A DNA stretch of 64,000 nucleotides from Halomonas sp. ALS9 (lineage in GTDB: Bacteria > Pseudomonadota > Gammaproteobacteria > Pseudomonadales > Halomonadaceae). Position 1 is the first letter of the stretch. Every line of letters starts with the position of its first letter. Positions 1-8,481 of this stretch are shown one piece after another. Where the stretch lies: the NCBI RefSeq assembly GCF_001651035.1, contig NZ_LXRG01000201.1, positions 1 to 64,000 of the forward strand, in the 5' to 3' direction. The translations under genes and the position numbers were made by a program. The notes beneath the pieces are model-generated. The model had not been told where the DNA came from, did not search any database, and saw nothing but the letters and a program-made list of their open reading frames with translations.

Positions 1-711
1 CGAGACCATACCCAGTGGGGCATAGGCCATGGCCCAGATAACGATCTAATACGCTCCGACCTGCATGCCACCACCAGCAATTGCGGGTGCCAAGTTGCTG
101 CTTATCACTTTCTTTATTTCCTTTGCTTTCCATGTCAACGCAACTGCAAACGTCAGCAAACCGTTGCCGAGCGTCAACAAGACTGCAAAACCGAGTACCG
201 AGCCCGCTTGCCGTGCACCCAGGCCACCCACCAACGTGTAGCAGGCAATCAGGGCGCCCGTACCAAGAGCAAGGGAAATAGCGCGGGGATTCCTGGTGAT
301 ACCGGTGCTGGCATCGAATGAAAGCGACATCACGCCAACGTCAAGAAACAGCACACCGAGTAGCGGTAAAACCCCCAACATTTCGCCAGCGAATGCGGCA
401 GCGCCAAGGGTTACGAGTAACGGCGCCGACCCACGTGCGATGGGATAGACCTGACCGAAATCGCCATGCTGATAAGCCATGGGCAGGCAAAAGTGATAGG
501 TGGTATGAATCAGGATGGCCAGACCCAAAAGTGGCCAGCTAGCCGGATCAGGGAGCGCTACGAAAGGCAAGGCTAACGCAGAAACGAGACTGCCTAATAA
601 AGTGATTACCGCCATGACGGCGATCCTGTCACCACTCATTTTAACGATGGCGTTCCAGCTGGCGTTAAAGATGGCCGCGAGCAGTACGATCATTGTTATT
701 TCGGGACTCAT
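1..711 (-). pseudogene. DMT/EamA-family transporter, interrupted by an in-frame amber codon and cut by the window edge
   Basis: The reading frame encodes a very hydrophobic protein with several membrane segments typical of drug/metabolite (EamA) exporters, which normally have ten helices and about 290-300 residues. The likely start is the ATG at 711, which has AGGA nine bases upstream; an in-frame ATG at 735 has no better signal. Translation stops at a TAG at 46-48 after about 221 residues. The same frame then continues to the window edge with typical transporter sequence (IVIWAMAYAPLGMV), so the stop looks like a point mutation inside a full-length gene. Substrate cannot be predicted. A sequencing error or a functional truncated protein is possible but less likely. 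Confidence 0.75.
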
Positions 712-921
712 GTCATCGTTTCCTTGAACTTTCAAAACGCATCGTTAAGCAAAACTAGTTTTTCCAGCTTAATCCAAACTCATGTATCCGCCTGATTTAC
801 CGCCTACCCCTTCACGCTAACGCAAAGCACTCCATCTACACACCCAACCACGGCTGCTTTAGCGTCCGCCGCTTTCCAACCAGTAGCGTTAGGCAGTCAC
901 ATAGGACGACACACGAAAAAG

Positions 922-1884
922 CTACTCGCGCGCCACTTCAGAAAAGTGGCCCGCTTTATCCAAACTGTATTCACAAAAATCCCGCGCCAAATAAAGCGAG
1001 CCCGAATAGGCACTCTGAGCCTCTTTGCGAATATCTTCGATGGAAGGCGTTGCATGGGGGTTGAGCTGATAACGGGGACTAAAGTGCGTCAGCACCAAGT
1101 TGGAGAGCTGTACCGATTCGGCAAATTCGGCGACAAGTTTGGCGTAGCTATGCCCAACGTCACCGGCCTTCTCGGCCATCTCTTCGGTGTAGGTGGCTTA
1201 ATGCACCAGCACCTGTGCCCCTGCGCAGGCATCCATTAACAAGTCAGGCTGGTCATTGTCCCCGGCGATCACTATTTTTCTGGGCTTGTTCTTGAAGATT
1301 AAGTAGTCATGGCTTTTTAGCTGCTCACCCGCGTACTCAACATCAAACCCTTGCTTTAACTGCCCCCACAACGGCCCTCTCGGAATGCCCTTTTGGGTCA
1401 GCTTTTCGATGTTCAAATCAGCGTCGACCTTTCGCTCCGCAAATCCATAGGCATAGCACGGCGCCCGGTGTGAAAGCCTGAATGTGGTTACCGCGATGCT
1501 CTCAAACTCAACGCTTGGCAGGTCGTCCGAGGCGATAAACTCCAGGGCGAAGGGCAAGACTAACTGCGTGGCCTCACAGGTAGCCTCCAGCCATGCCTTG
1601 ATACCGGCAGGCGCCACAATGGTAAGCGGCGCTTTCCGGCCACCCATTCCCGCACTCGCCAGTATGCCCGGCAGCCCATAGCAGTGATCGCCGTGCACGT
1701 GGGTGATCAAGATGGCTTTCAATGAATGGAACGACAGCTTCGTGTGCAAGACCTGATGCTGGGTGCCCTCACCACAATCGATCAGGTACCAGCCCTTACC
1801 CTTGCTCTCTCGCAAAGCGATGCCGGAGACGTTTCTTGTTTTGGTGGGTACTCCGGCGGATGTTCCTAGGAACAGTAAATTCAT
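922..1884 (-). pseudogene. rnz: Ribonuclease Z (tRNase Z), interrupted by an in-frame ochre codon in the HEAT motif
   Basis: This metallo-beta-lactamase-fold nuclease trims tRNA 3' ends in the cytoplasm. The start at 1884 has GGAAG upstream. The zinc motif THVHGDH lies at about residues 61-67 and the AGDND segment follows near residue 210. A TAA at 1198-1200 (codon 229) falls between LVH and ATYTEEM, exactly where the family has Glu of the HEAT motif; a single G-to-T change of GAA would produce it. The frame is open again to 922 and contains HFSPRY, including a conserved late histidine, so the whole frame is about 320 codons, the normal family size. A product ending at the stop would lack conserved active-site elements. 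The tRNA gene in this window encodes its own CCA, which fits RNase Z being dispensable. Confidence 0.85.
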
Positions 1885-2046
1885 AGCGCTTCCATGCTCT
1901 CATTTGTACTCGCTTTAGAGTAAAGCAAAAGGACTGCCCGCTAGCCAAAGTTAAGGGGTAATATTTTCACAATGAAGATTAGACGTACATTTAAGAGCTT
2001 AAAGACTACCTATATCCATAACTCTTTTCTGACGCCACTTGTGGTT

Positions 2047-2084
2047 AAAAATTAGCACATACAGCTCATAAAGCTGTGCTAATT
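2047..2084 (-). terminator. Rho-independent terminator of the reverse transcriptase operon
   Basis: Arms AATTAGCACA (2050-2059) and TGTGCTAATT (2075-2084) are perfectly complementary over 10 bp. Read on the minus strand, the hairpin is followed by a run of five T. It lies about 110 bases after the reverse transcriptase stop codon, so a structured 3' segment would be transcribed before termination. Confidence 0.65.
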
Positions 2085-2192
2085 AGTTGACAATACTGCG
2101 TACGAATTAAATGGACAATCATAAGCATTTAACACCAATTAGCCTAAAAACGAATATGCGCTTGAAAATTCGCACTATGGAGCTAATTATAT
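2085..2192 (-). other. Candidate structured RNA segment 3' of the reverse transcriptase
   Basis: On the minus strand the first arm AATTAGC (2182-2188) can pair with GCTAATT (2137-2143), enclosing a smaller CGAAT/ATTCG stem (2151-2155 with 2168-2172). The downstream terminator hairpin repeats the same AATTAGC/GCTAATT arms, so the two structures could exchange partners. Several defence reverse transcriptases use an adjacent non-coding RNA, usually upstream; whether this segment is such an RNA or only a 3' UTR is inference. Confidence 0.35.
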
Positions 2193-3764
2193 TCAATTAC
2201 CATAAATTAAATCGAAGATATCTATTTCAGTATCAAATTCCGTTTCATCATGCAAATCATCCTCATCCATTGGATTTATTGTGCTATCCATATTTAAAAA
2301 TGAGACATCAGAACTTTTAAGCTTTTTGAAATATTGATCATTATCAATTGCATCAATACCATTTTGGTTTGTAAGCCAACCTCTCTTTTCTGCCTCATAA
2401 CAAAGCATCCAACTAGAGTCATACAATCCATCATTAGTGATAATCGTATCCCAATGGTTAGTATCTAATCGCCCTGTATAAAAACCTTTCTCCCTAGCTG
2501 TCAGAATCGATAATATTGCCATAGAATCATTTACGTCTGCCAGACCAGCTATTTCTTCATTAATTGCAATATCCAATTGGGTTAACACCCAAAATGACCA
2601 ACAAACCTCATACCCAAAATTATTATCAACCCCTTTTTTTGCCACTTTCAAAAAAGCAGTTTTTATATTTAAAAGATCTAGTGGATAACCATAAGATTTA
2701 TAAGATATGAGTATTTTAGATACTACAGTAATAGACTTAGGCTCACAGATACTTATCTGCAATAATATTGATTCCAATATTCTCCAATTAGTTTCATGTA
2801 TTTTGACAGGCATAACTTTTGTTAAAAAATAATGAAAAGAACTTTCTTGCGGATTATTTTTATGGACATCAATTGCAATATTGTAGAGATGTATGATATC
2901 TAGCCTTTGCTCCGGTGGATTTTTCCTAATTTTGTAATGTCTAATAGTTTGTTGTTGAAGACTCTCGATAGGAACCGGCATGGTCTCGATACTAGATTTA
3001 TTTTCGTTGGTGGTTAATTCAAATTCACCAAGAGCTCGATTAATTTTTAAATCTAAATTTTCTGCTTCTGATGCAGTATCTGCAAAGAAGAAAAAATCAT
3101 CAATAAACCGAATACCATTAAGACTAGGTTCAGAGTTTTGAATTGAGCGATCAAGTGCTACACCTATTAACTCCGAAATCACTCTTGAAGCATCAGGGCC
3201 AATAGGAATGCCTAATGTTTGTCCATCCTGCATATTCCTAACTAGTCGGTCTAATTCATTCCCCCATAAATTATCTGTTCTGTCTCTTTTCGATACATCT
3301 TTTGTATGTATAGCCCAAGGAATACTGTGCGTATATATAGTATTATAAAACTTTGATACATCTGCTGTTAACAGGAAACGAGACGAAAAACCTTTCGCAA
3401 GTTTTTCTTGCATAACTTGTTCAAAGTTATATTCATTAGCTATTGCTCTGCTGCTATCACTCTTGTAAATAGCCTTACTCATAGATATCTTACTAACATC
3501 ATAAAATCTTTCAATATCACGAGAATGCTTAACCAAAAACTTCACCAACATCGAATAATGTTTTGGATTCGGAACAGTAATGCTTCGTCTAAAGCCTGAA
3601 AATTTAGGTATACTAGTTTTAGTTGGCCTACTTACTTTTGGTTCAGACTTTAACACGTCATCATGATAACTGAGTGTTTTTGAAAGATCAGACGAATCAA
3701 ATAATCCGGGAAATTCTTTTGGCAGAAAACCTTTAGAGAGAAAGTCTTTTTGCTTCAAAACCAT
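2193..3764 (-). CDS. Abi/DRT-like (unknown-group) reverse transcriptase, probable phage defence
   Basis: The protein of about 523 residues has an N-terminal reverse transcriptase domain. Visible motifs are KGFLPKEFPGLF near the start, motif A TADVSKFYNTIYTHSIPWAIH (catalytic Asp near residue 135), the GIPIGPDASRVISE block near residue 185, and motif C RFIDDFFFF (Asp-Asp near residues 222-223, FIDD instead of the usual YADD). The FY..IYTHS and GIPIGP signatures are typical of bacterial Abi and DRT unknown-group enzymes rather than retron or group II intron proteins. About 240 C-terminal residues have no recognised domain. The ATG at 3764 has AAGGAG only two bases away; a TTG two codons later has better spacing, and a GTG lies at 3782. 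It is the last gene of an AT-rich operon. The exact DRT subtype is not assigned. Confidence 0.85.
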   Translation of the reverse strand: MVLKQKDFLSKGFLPKEFPGLFDSSDLSKTLSYHDDVLKSEPKVSRPTKTSIPKFSGFRRSITVPNPKHYSMLVKFLVKHSRDIERFYDVSKISMSKAIYKSDSSRAIANEYNFEQVMQEKLAKGFSSRFLLTADVSKFYNTIYTHSIPWAIHTKDVSKRDRTDNLWGNELDRLVRNMQDGQTLGIPIGPDASRVISELIGVALDRSIQNSEPSLNGIRFIDDFFFFADTASEAENLDLKINRALGEFELTTNENKSSIETMPVPIESLQQQTIRHYKIRKNPPEQRLDIIHLYNIAIDVHKNNPQESSFHYFLTKVMPVKIHETNWRILESILLQISICEPKSITVVSKILISYKSYGYPLDLLNIKTAFLKVAKKGVDNNFGYEVCWSFWVLTQLDIAINEEIAGLADVNDSMAILSILTAREKGFYTGRLDTNHWDTIITNDGLYDSSWMLCYEAEKRGWLTNQNGIDAIDNDQYFKKLKSSDVSFLNMDSTINPMDEDDLHDETEFDTEIDIFDLIYGN

Positions 3765-3849
3765 TACTCCTTTTTTAAGCACACAAAAAAATGAAAACTA
3801 TTCAAATAAACATCATCCAAATCATTTGAGATAAAGGTGTCACCAAAGC

Positions 3850-5031
3850 TTACTTGCTAAGTGCCGACGAATTGATTTCGATGAGCTTATAAGACCATTT
3901 TTCTTTATCTGTTACTGGATTAATTTTGCATGTTTCTTCTATTTTTACGTTAATTATGCTCGGAACATTAAATTGATAAGATTCCAGCGATTTATCGAGC
4001 TTTCCTTTCAACAACTCACCATCATTTTTTACGACTGCGAAGAAGTCATTTTCAATATCTACGCCCACAAGCTTTATATCTTTATATTCCACTATTTGAG
4101 TATTACTCGACTCACCTTCTTCGAGTTTCCTCAATGATTCTTTTATTTGGTGAAAGGAGATTCTTGAAATTTTAGAATTACCATACGGGTCAGACCATTC
4201 GGCTTTCACTGAGAGCTCAGCTGTAACTAACTCTTGAAGTACAGCCTTATATCTAGCTCGTGACAGTAAATTATAGTTTTTAACTTCTTTCAGTACTTGA
4301 TCACTTTCTTCTGTAGTAGCAAGCAGCTCCATGAAACGTTGTAGATTATTACTTTGGTTCGAACCGGAAAATAAATCACTATTTTTACTTTGAAGCCTAA
4401 CGCCAAAAGAACTTGCAAAAAGTCCAGACACCATCAGCATATTTTCATCTTTGATATATTCTGGAACCCTCCGAACATCTAAATCATTGGAGCAAGCGGA
4501 TGAATATATAAAGCTTTGTACTGTGGTAAGAATTTTACCTAACGTTTCAGATGCAATTTCATATGTTTGGTGCTTTTTACTAAATGCCAAATCCAAAACT
4601 TGTCTTGAATTAGCCACTGCAGCCTCTTGTACATCAACGATTTTAGTAGGAAGAGACGTTGATGGAGAATCGTAGTCTAAGAACTCACCATCATCAGGCA
4701 ACCATTCTGAGTCATACTCTTCTGGTTTAATCAGGTTAATATTGAACTCATTGCATGATGCGACAGAAACTAGATATGAAAACCCTTCCTCTGGATTCTC
4801 AAAGCATGAACGAATGTCGATTTTCTTATTTTTAAGGGCACAGTATTTTTCAAAGCTTACTTTTGAGTACAGCCAAACATCACAATCATTTATTTCGTCA
4901 ACCCAATGAACAAGATAAATCTGGCCCGTTTGATTTTTACAGCTGTAAAACCTTGGGCCTTCAAAAAAATCAAACACCTCCCATGGCTTGAGCTTCTTAA
5001 TCTCAATGTTCAAATGGCTATGCTGCGACAT
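3850..5031 (-). CDS. Uncharacterised 393-residue protein, possibly DUF6575-like, middle gene of the reverse transcriptase operon
   Basis: The N-terminal region (about residues 12-50, with FEGPRFYSCKN and YLVHWVDE) resembles the DUF6575 type of domain from memory; this was not checked. The rest is hydrophilic, rich in Lys, Glu and Ser, with no signal peptide, membrane helix or catalytic motif that I recognise. The start has GAGGT eight bases upstream, inside the end of the preceding gene, and the stop-to-start gap is only three bases, so the two are co-translated. A 67-85-base gap separates it from the reverse transcriptase downstream. Low G+C matches its two neighbours and not the flanking core genes, which suggests the three genes arrived together. 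Function unknown; an effector or regulator of the reverse transcriptase is a guess. Confidence 0.75.
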   Translation of the reverse strand: MSQHSHLNIEIKKLKPWEVFDFFEGPRFYSCKNQTGQIYLVHWVDEINDCDVWLYSKVSFEKYCALKNKKIDIRSCFENPEEGFSYLVSVASCNEFNINLIKPEEYDSEWLPDDGEFLDYDSPSTSLPTKIVDVQEAAVANSRQVLDLAFSKKHQTYEIASETLGKILTTVQSFIYSSACSNDLDVRRVPEYIKDENMLMVSGLFASSFGVRLQSKNSDLFSGSNQSNNLQRFMELLATTEESDQVLKEVKNYNLLSRARYKAVLQELVTAELSVKAEWSDPYGNSKISRISFHQIKESLRKLEEGESSNTQIVEYKDIKLVGVDIENDFFAVVKNDGELLKGKLDKSLESYQFNVPSIINVKIEETCKINPVTDKEKWSYKLIEINSSALSK

Positions 5032-5034
5032 GCT

Positions 5035-5412
5035 CTATACCTCAACAAACTCTCTTTCAGGCTGGTCTGTAGAAACCCACCATGTTACGTGAGGATTTTT
5101 AAATGTTTCAAGAATCATTCCATCCCCACGAGTTACCATACCTTTTGATATCTTATGATTTTTAAATTTCTTTTTATATTTTCTTCTCCATTTAATTGCT
5201 CCATCTATACTCTTGAAAACCGACAGCCCATGGGAGCAACACTTCATGAATTCATCTTCAAACTGCTGATGTGGAGTCTTTAACTCATAAGCTAGTGGTA
5301 CAAAATCCTCAGGGTTAGGTGGAGAATTTTTGATTAGCCTATATAGTTCAATGTCATCATTTCTAGCTTCTTTTGGTGGGCATTGAGTTGGAAGAGAAAA
5401 TTTCCAATCCAT
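5035..5412 (-). CDS. Small hypothetical protein, first gene of the reverse transcriptase operon
   Basis: This 125-residue soluble protein has a very basic stretch near residues 75-95 (RRKYKKKFKNHK) and a C-terminal segment with HVTWWVST. No family is recognised. The start has GGAG nine bases upstream and a TATAAT box (minus strand, 5451-5456) about 40 bases further up. It ends three bases before the 393-residue gene. The basic patch could bind nucleic acid, but that is inference. Confidence 0.75.
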   Translation of the reverse strand: MDWKFSLPTQCPPKEARNDDIELYRLIKNSPPNPEDFVPLAYELKTPHQQFEDEFMKCCSHGLSVFKSIDGAIKWRRKYKKKFKNHKISKGMVTRGDGMILETFKNPHVTWWVSTDQPEREFVEV

Positions 5413-5753
5413 TAATCTTACTCCAATCTTTATTAAAGCGCTTAACAGTGATTATACGGTAAGCTGCATAACCTTAATAAAGGTATCAGCGCATTCATTG
5501 TGGTCATGTAATCATCTGAATCGACTCTATCCCATTGGTTCGCTGCGAGGCAAAGAAAATATTGGAAATATAATCGAAAGTCGTGGATCGATTCGTTTAG
5601 TTCTGCCAAACAAAACGGCTCACAAAAACATTAATTTTTTATAAAATCAGTTACTTAACGAAGATTTTGCATATTTTCGCTACTGAAGGTAGCGCCTGGT
5701 ATAACCGCTTTGAGGGCGAAAGATTTACCGCCTATTTGATGGGCTTGCGGCTT
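5413..5753. promoter_or_regulatory. Intergenic region with the probable promoter of the reverse transcriptase operon
   Basis: On the minus strand a perfect TATAAT box lies at 5451-5456, with no strong -35 hexamer 16-18 bases upstream, and a GGAG ribosome site follows before the ATG at 5412. The rest of the 341 bases separates this operon from the end of the SMC operon; no gene or repeat is seen in it. Confidence 0.5.
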
Positions 5754-6623
5754 CTAACTAAGCACTACACAAACCATCTCCCCGCCAAACCACTGCTGCT
5801 TGAGCCCCCGCTGCTTTTCCAGCAACAGTGCCAGGTACTCACGCAATGGATGAGCAAATGGCAGCGCAGCAAGGTGCTTACGTAGCCTACGCTGGAAAGG
5901 AAACTGCTCAGCGGGCACATGCAACGGCGTGGCGTTTTGGGTCAGCCATTCGATGCCGGGCAGGAGCAAGTGGGTGGCATTGCTATCCAGCGCTAGTGTG
6001 ACGCCATTAACATCGAAATCACCGGCATAAATATGCGGCCGTCGGGTTTTATGCCAAGCATCCGCCAGCAAGGCAAAGCCGCCGCCGTAGTGGCTGTCGC
6101 CTCGGTATACGACTAGTGGGTTTGCGTAGCCGCTTAGCGCAGGAACATCCGGCGAAAACTCATAGAAGCTGTCCAGGTTTTCGACCTGCACCAAGGCGCT
6201 AAACGCGCTCAGTTTTAGCGCCTGTACATCTATATCGCGAATCGTGCGCGGCTCGCTGGCGAGCCCGGCTATTGGCTGCTGCGGAAAACTGACGAGTACC
6301 CGCCGGGCGCGGGGGCTTTCGCGGGTTGCTTTATCTTCTTCCACGCCCTCTTTCGCCTGAGCGCTGCTGGTTAGGCCGCTGAGGGAGCGGCCTAGCGGGG
6401 CTATTCGGGCGCTGTCGAGTACGTCATCAATTTGCGCCAGCAGAGCAGCGTCAAAGCGTAGCGTTTTGCCGTTGATGCGCGTGGCTAGGTCAATGTCGTG
6501 CTGATGGCACCAGGCCACTACATCGTCTACCCACTGGCGGCGGGGCTTTTCCACTGCGGGCTGGCGGAGGAGTTCGCGGGCGACGCCGTTGAGCCCATTG
6601 CGGGCGCGACCGGGTAGGTTCAT
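5754..6623 (-). CDS. jetD: JetD/MksG-like Toprim-fold nuclease subunit of an SMC defence system
   Basis: The C-terminal half has a Toprim-like core: VENLDSFYEF (Glu148), VVYRGDSHYGGG, and YAGDFDVNG (Asp202 and Asp204). In Wadjet systems the JetD subunit is the DNA-cleaving component that linearises circular plasmids after SMC loop extrusion. At 289 residues it is shorter than the usual 380 or so, with a reduced N-terminal arm, but the metal-binding residues are present. Its start overlaps the previous gene by four bases (ATGA), as at each junction in this operon, so the four proteins are probably made in fixed ratio. It is last in the operon. Subtype assignment is uncertain. Confidence 0.75.
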   Translation of the reverse strand: MNLPGRARNGLNGVARELLRQPAVEKPRRQWVDDVVAWCHQHDIDLATRINGKTLRFDAALLAQIDDVLDSARIAPLGRSLSGLTSSAQAKEGVEEDKATRESPRARRVLVSFPQQPIAGLASEPRTIRDIDVQALKLSAFSALVQVENLDSFYEFSPDVPALSGYANPLVVYRGDSHYGGGFALLADAWHKTRRPHIYAGDFDVNGVTLALDSNATHLLLPGIEWLTQNATPLHVPAEQFPFQRRLRKHLAALPFAHPLREYLALLLEKQRGLKQQWFGGEMVCVVLS

Positions 6624-7849
6624 ACGGCCAACTGCAGCTCAACGTCGTGGATTAGGCGCAGGTGGTTGAAGGTACTCGCCTGGCTCTCCTGCTGTTTGAG
6701 TCGAAACGCCTTCTGATCGCTGCGCGGCAGGCCCTGGTATTCGGCGATCACCTGGAACAGCCATATCTCATCCGGCCACTCCAGCGGACTTTCGTGCAGG
6801 TACTCAAGGGCGCTGACCGGCTCTGCTTGGGGCTGATCGATCACGCTTAAATAGAAGTGTTCCACATCCTGCTTAAGCGCCTGCTGGCGGGCGGCGGCCA
6901 TGCTGCTTTCTTGGGCCTGGGCTGGCGCTGCGGCTTCCACCGTTTGGGTGGTGTGGCGCGGCTGGGGTAGCTGGTGGAGCAGCTCGGCGAGCACTTGGCT
7001 ATCAAGGTTGCGATCCAGCGCTGGGGCGGCGGCGGCGCTTAGCGGGGCGGCTTGATTGACCAGCGTGGGCACCTCGCTGCGACGGGCGTAGTTGCCGGGC
7101 ACAAAGCCAGGGTGCTCGCGCATAAAGGCGGCCATGCCGCTCATCAGGCGGCTGCGCGCCTGCTGCTTGCGAAAGCGCGCCATCAGTTCGATCAAGCGCC
7201 GCTGCACTTCGCGCAGGCCGGTGTAGTGGTTACTTAACTGCTGTTGAAGCTGGCTGATCAATAGCTTGCGCAGGCTGCCGTCGCTGCCCACTAGCTCGAT
7301 CAGTTCGTCGAAGTCAATCAGCGCCAGGCCGTCCAGCAGTCGGGCGATCTGCTTTTGGGCGCGGTCGTTTTCGCGGATTTTGTCGTTGAGCTGGCTGACA
7401 AAACCGAAATCGCTATTGAGCCGCTGCCATAGGCTATCAATGGCATCGGCGAAGCGCCCGTTCAGGTCATCGACTTCCTGGCGCAGGCGCATCAGCTGCT
7501 GCTCTAGCCGCCAGTGTTCGCCGCGGCTGCGCGCTTCCCGGTAGCTGTGCACCAGGGCACGAATCAGCTCCAGGGTTTCCGCGACATCGGCGTTCACATG
7601 GCGGCGGGTCTCGTCGGCGAGCATTTCGGCGATCAGTTCGCGCACCTTGGGTGCCAGCTTGACGCCGCTTTGCTCGTCCGGGCGCCATAGAATGCGCGCC
7701 GCCAGCAGCTTACGTAGCGCGCTATCGCTGAGTGATTCCAGCGGCGCTTCATCGCGGGTGTAGGCCTGCATCAGCGCTTCAGAATGTTTACCCAGCAGCG
7801 CCAACCGTTCGCTGCCGGTTTTGAGTAGGCGGCTTTCCAGCTCATTCAC
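6620..7849 (-). CDS. jetA: JetA/MksF-like kleisin subunit
   Basis: The 409-residue protein is mainly alpha-helical with a long heptad-like central region (about residues 90-240), a Pro/Ala-rich linker near 265-320 and a compact C-terminal part. Position, length and composition fit the MukF-like kleisin that bridges the SMC heads. There is no catalytic motif. It is joined by four-base ATGA overlaps to the upstream MukE-like gene and the downstream nuclease gene. The assignment rests partly on the operon context. Confidence 0.7.
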   Translation of the reverse strand: MNELESRLLKTGSERLALLGKHSEALMQAYTRDEAPLESLSDSALRKLLAARILWRPDEQSGVKLAPKVRELIAEMLADETRRHVNADVAETLELIRALVHSYREARSRGEHWRLEQQLMRLRQEVDDLNGRFADAIDSLWQRLNSDFGFVSQLNDKIRENDRAQKQIARLLDGLALIDFDELIELVGSDGSLRKLLISQLQQQLSNHYTGLREVQRRLIELMARFRKQQARSRLMSGMAAFMREHPGFVPGNYARRSEVPTLVNQAAPLSAAAAPALDRNLDSQVLAELLHQLPQPRHTTQTVEAAAPAQAQESSMAAARQQALKQDVEHFYLSVIDQPQAEPVSALEYLHESPLEWPDEIWLFQVIAEYQGLPRSDQKAFRLKQQESQASTFNHLRLIHDVELQLAV

Positions 7850-8481
7850 AGAAGGGCCTCCTGGGCGCCGGAGCCCTCCTCTTTGTCGGCCTCGATGGGC
7901 AGGTTCTCTTCATCGCGGATAAAGCGCACCAAGTCCACCAGGTAGTCGATCTTGCCGGTGACCACAAACACCTGCCGCTCTGAGTGGGGCTGGAGCAGGT
8001 AGCCGTGCTCTTTCAGGCGCTTGAAGACCTGCTTTACCTGGGCATCTAATTGGTCACTTTGCGAGCCGAAAAAGCTGTCGGTGGCCAGGCGCTCCAGGCG
8101 TTCGCGCAGGCTCTGGTTATCTTCACACTTGGCGCTGAATTCCGCCGGTTTGAGCACATCGCCGGGGGCGGCCAGGGTGTCGCGGCCTAACGCTTCTTGA
8201 ACCAGTTGCAGCCACTCCAGCAGCGGCAGCAGGCTGTTGAGCGTATCGCCCAGCTGGCGCGAGAGCTGATCCCGGGCGCTGTCGTTAAGCTGACGCCAGG
8301 CCAGAAAGTAGACGCTGCCGTCTTCGTTGCTGGCCAGGCGGCGATTGAGGGGGCGCAGATAGGCGTCAATCGACTCGCGGGTCTCTTCATCGCTGAGATG
8401 GCGGTAGCCGCTCTCATCGCTGATCGGGCAGATAAACTCCCCCGCCAGCAGGCGCTCAAGCAGTGGGCCATGTTCGATCAT
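7846..8481 (-). CDS. jetB: JetB/MksE-like accessory subunit
   Basis: This 211-residue acidic protein has the size and position of the MukE-like winged-helix subunit that binds the kleisin in MukBEF, MksBEF and Wadjet complexes. It begins with LLERLLAGEFICP and has a C-terminal winged-helix-like segment around RQVFVVTGKIDYLVDLV. Its ATG overlaps the stop of the SMC gene by four bases. No enzymatic motif is visible. The call depends on context and overall shape. Confidence 0.7.
   Translation of the reverse strand: MIEHGPLLERLLAGEFICPISDESGYRHLSDEETRESIDAYLRPLNRRLASNEDGSVYFLAWRQLNDSARDQLSRQLGDTLNSLLPLLEWLQLVQEALGRDTLAAPGDVLKPAEFSAKCEDNQSLRERLERLATDSFFGSQSDQLDAQVKQVFKRLKEHGYLLQPHSERQVFVVTGKIDYLVDLVRFIRDEENLPIEADKEEGSGAQEALL

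Larger units (their letters stand above)
1885..2192. other. Intergenic region between the reverse transcriptase operon and rnz
   Basis: No convincing gene is seen. The part nearest the reverse transcriptase (2047-2188) holds two stem-loops that use the same arm sequence, described separately. The remaining AT-rich stretch 1885-2040 shows nothing recognisable apart from being the 5' flank of the interrupted rnz gene. Confidence 0.6.

Noticed and set aside
817..892. CTAACGC (817-823) and GCGTTAG (886-892) resemble the outer boxes of an integron attC site.
   Set aside because: The 5' box does not fit the RYYYAAC consensus, inner boxes are unclear, and there is no integrase or cassette array in the window.
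2193..3764. Retron or group II intron interpretation of the reverse transcriptase.
   Set aside because: No msr/msd-like RNA upstream, no maturase or endonuclease domain, no intron boundaries; the motifs fit the Abi/DRT groups.
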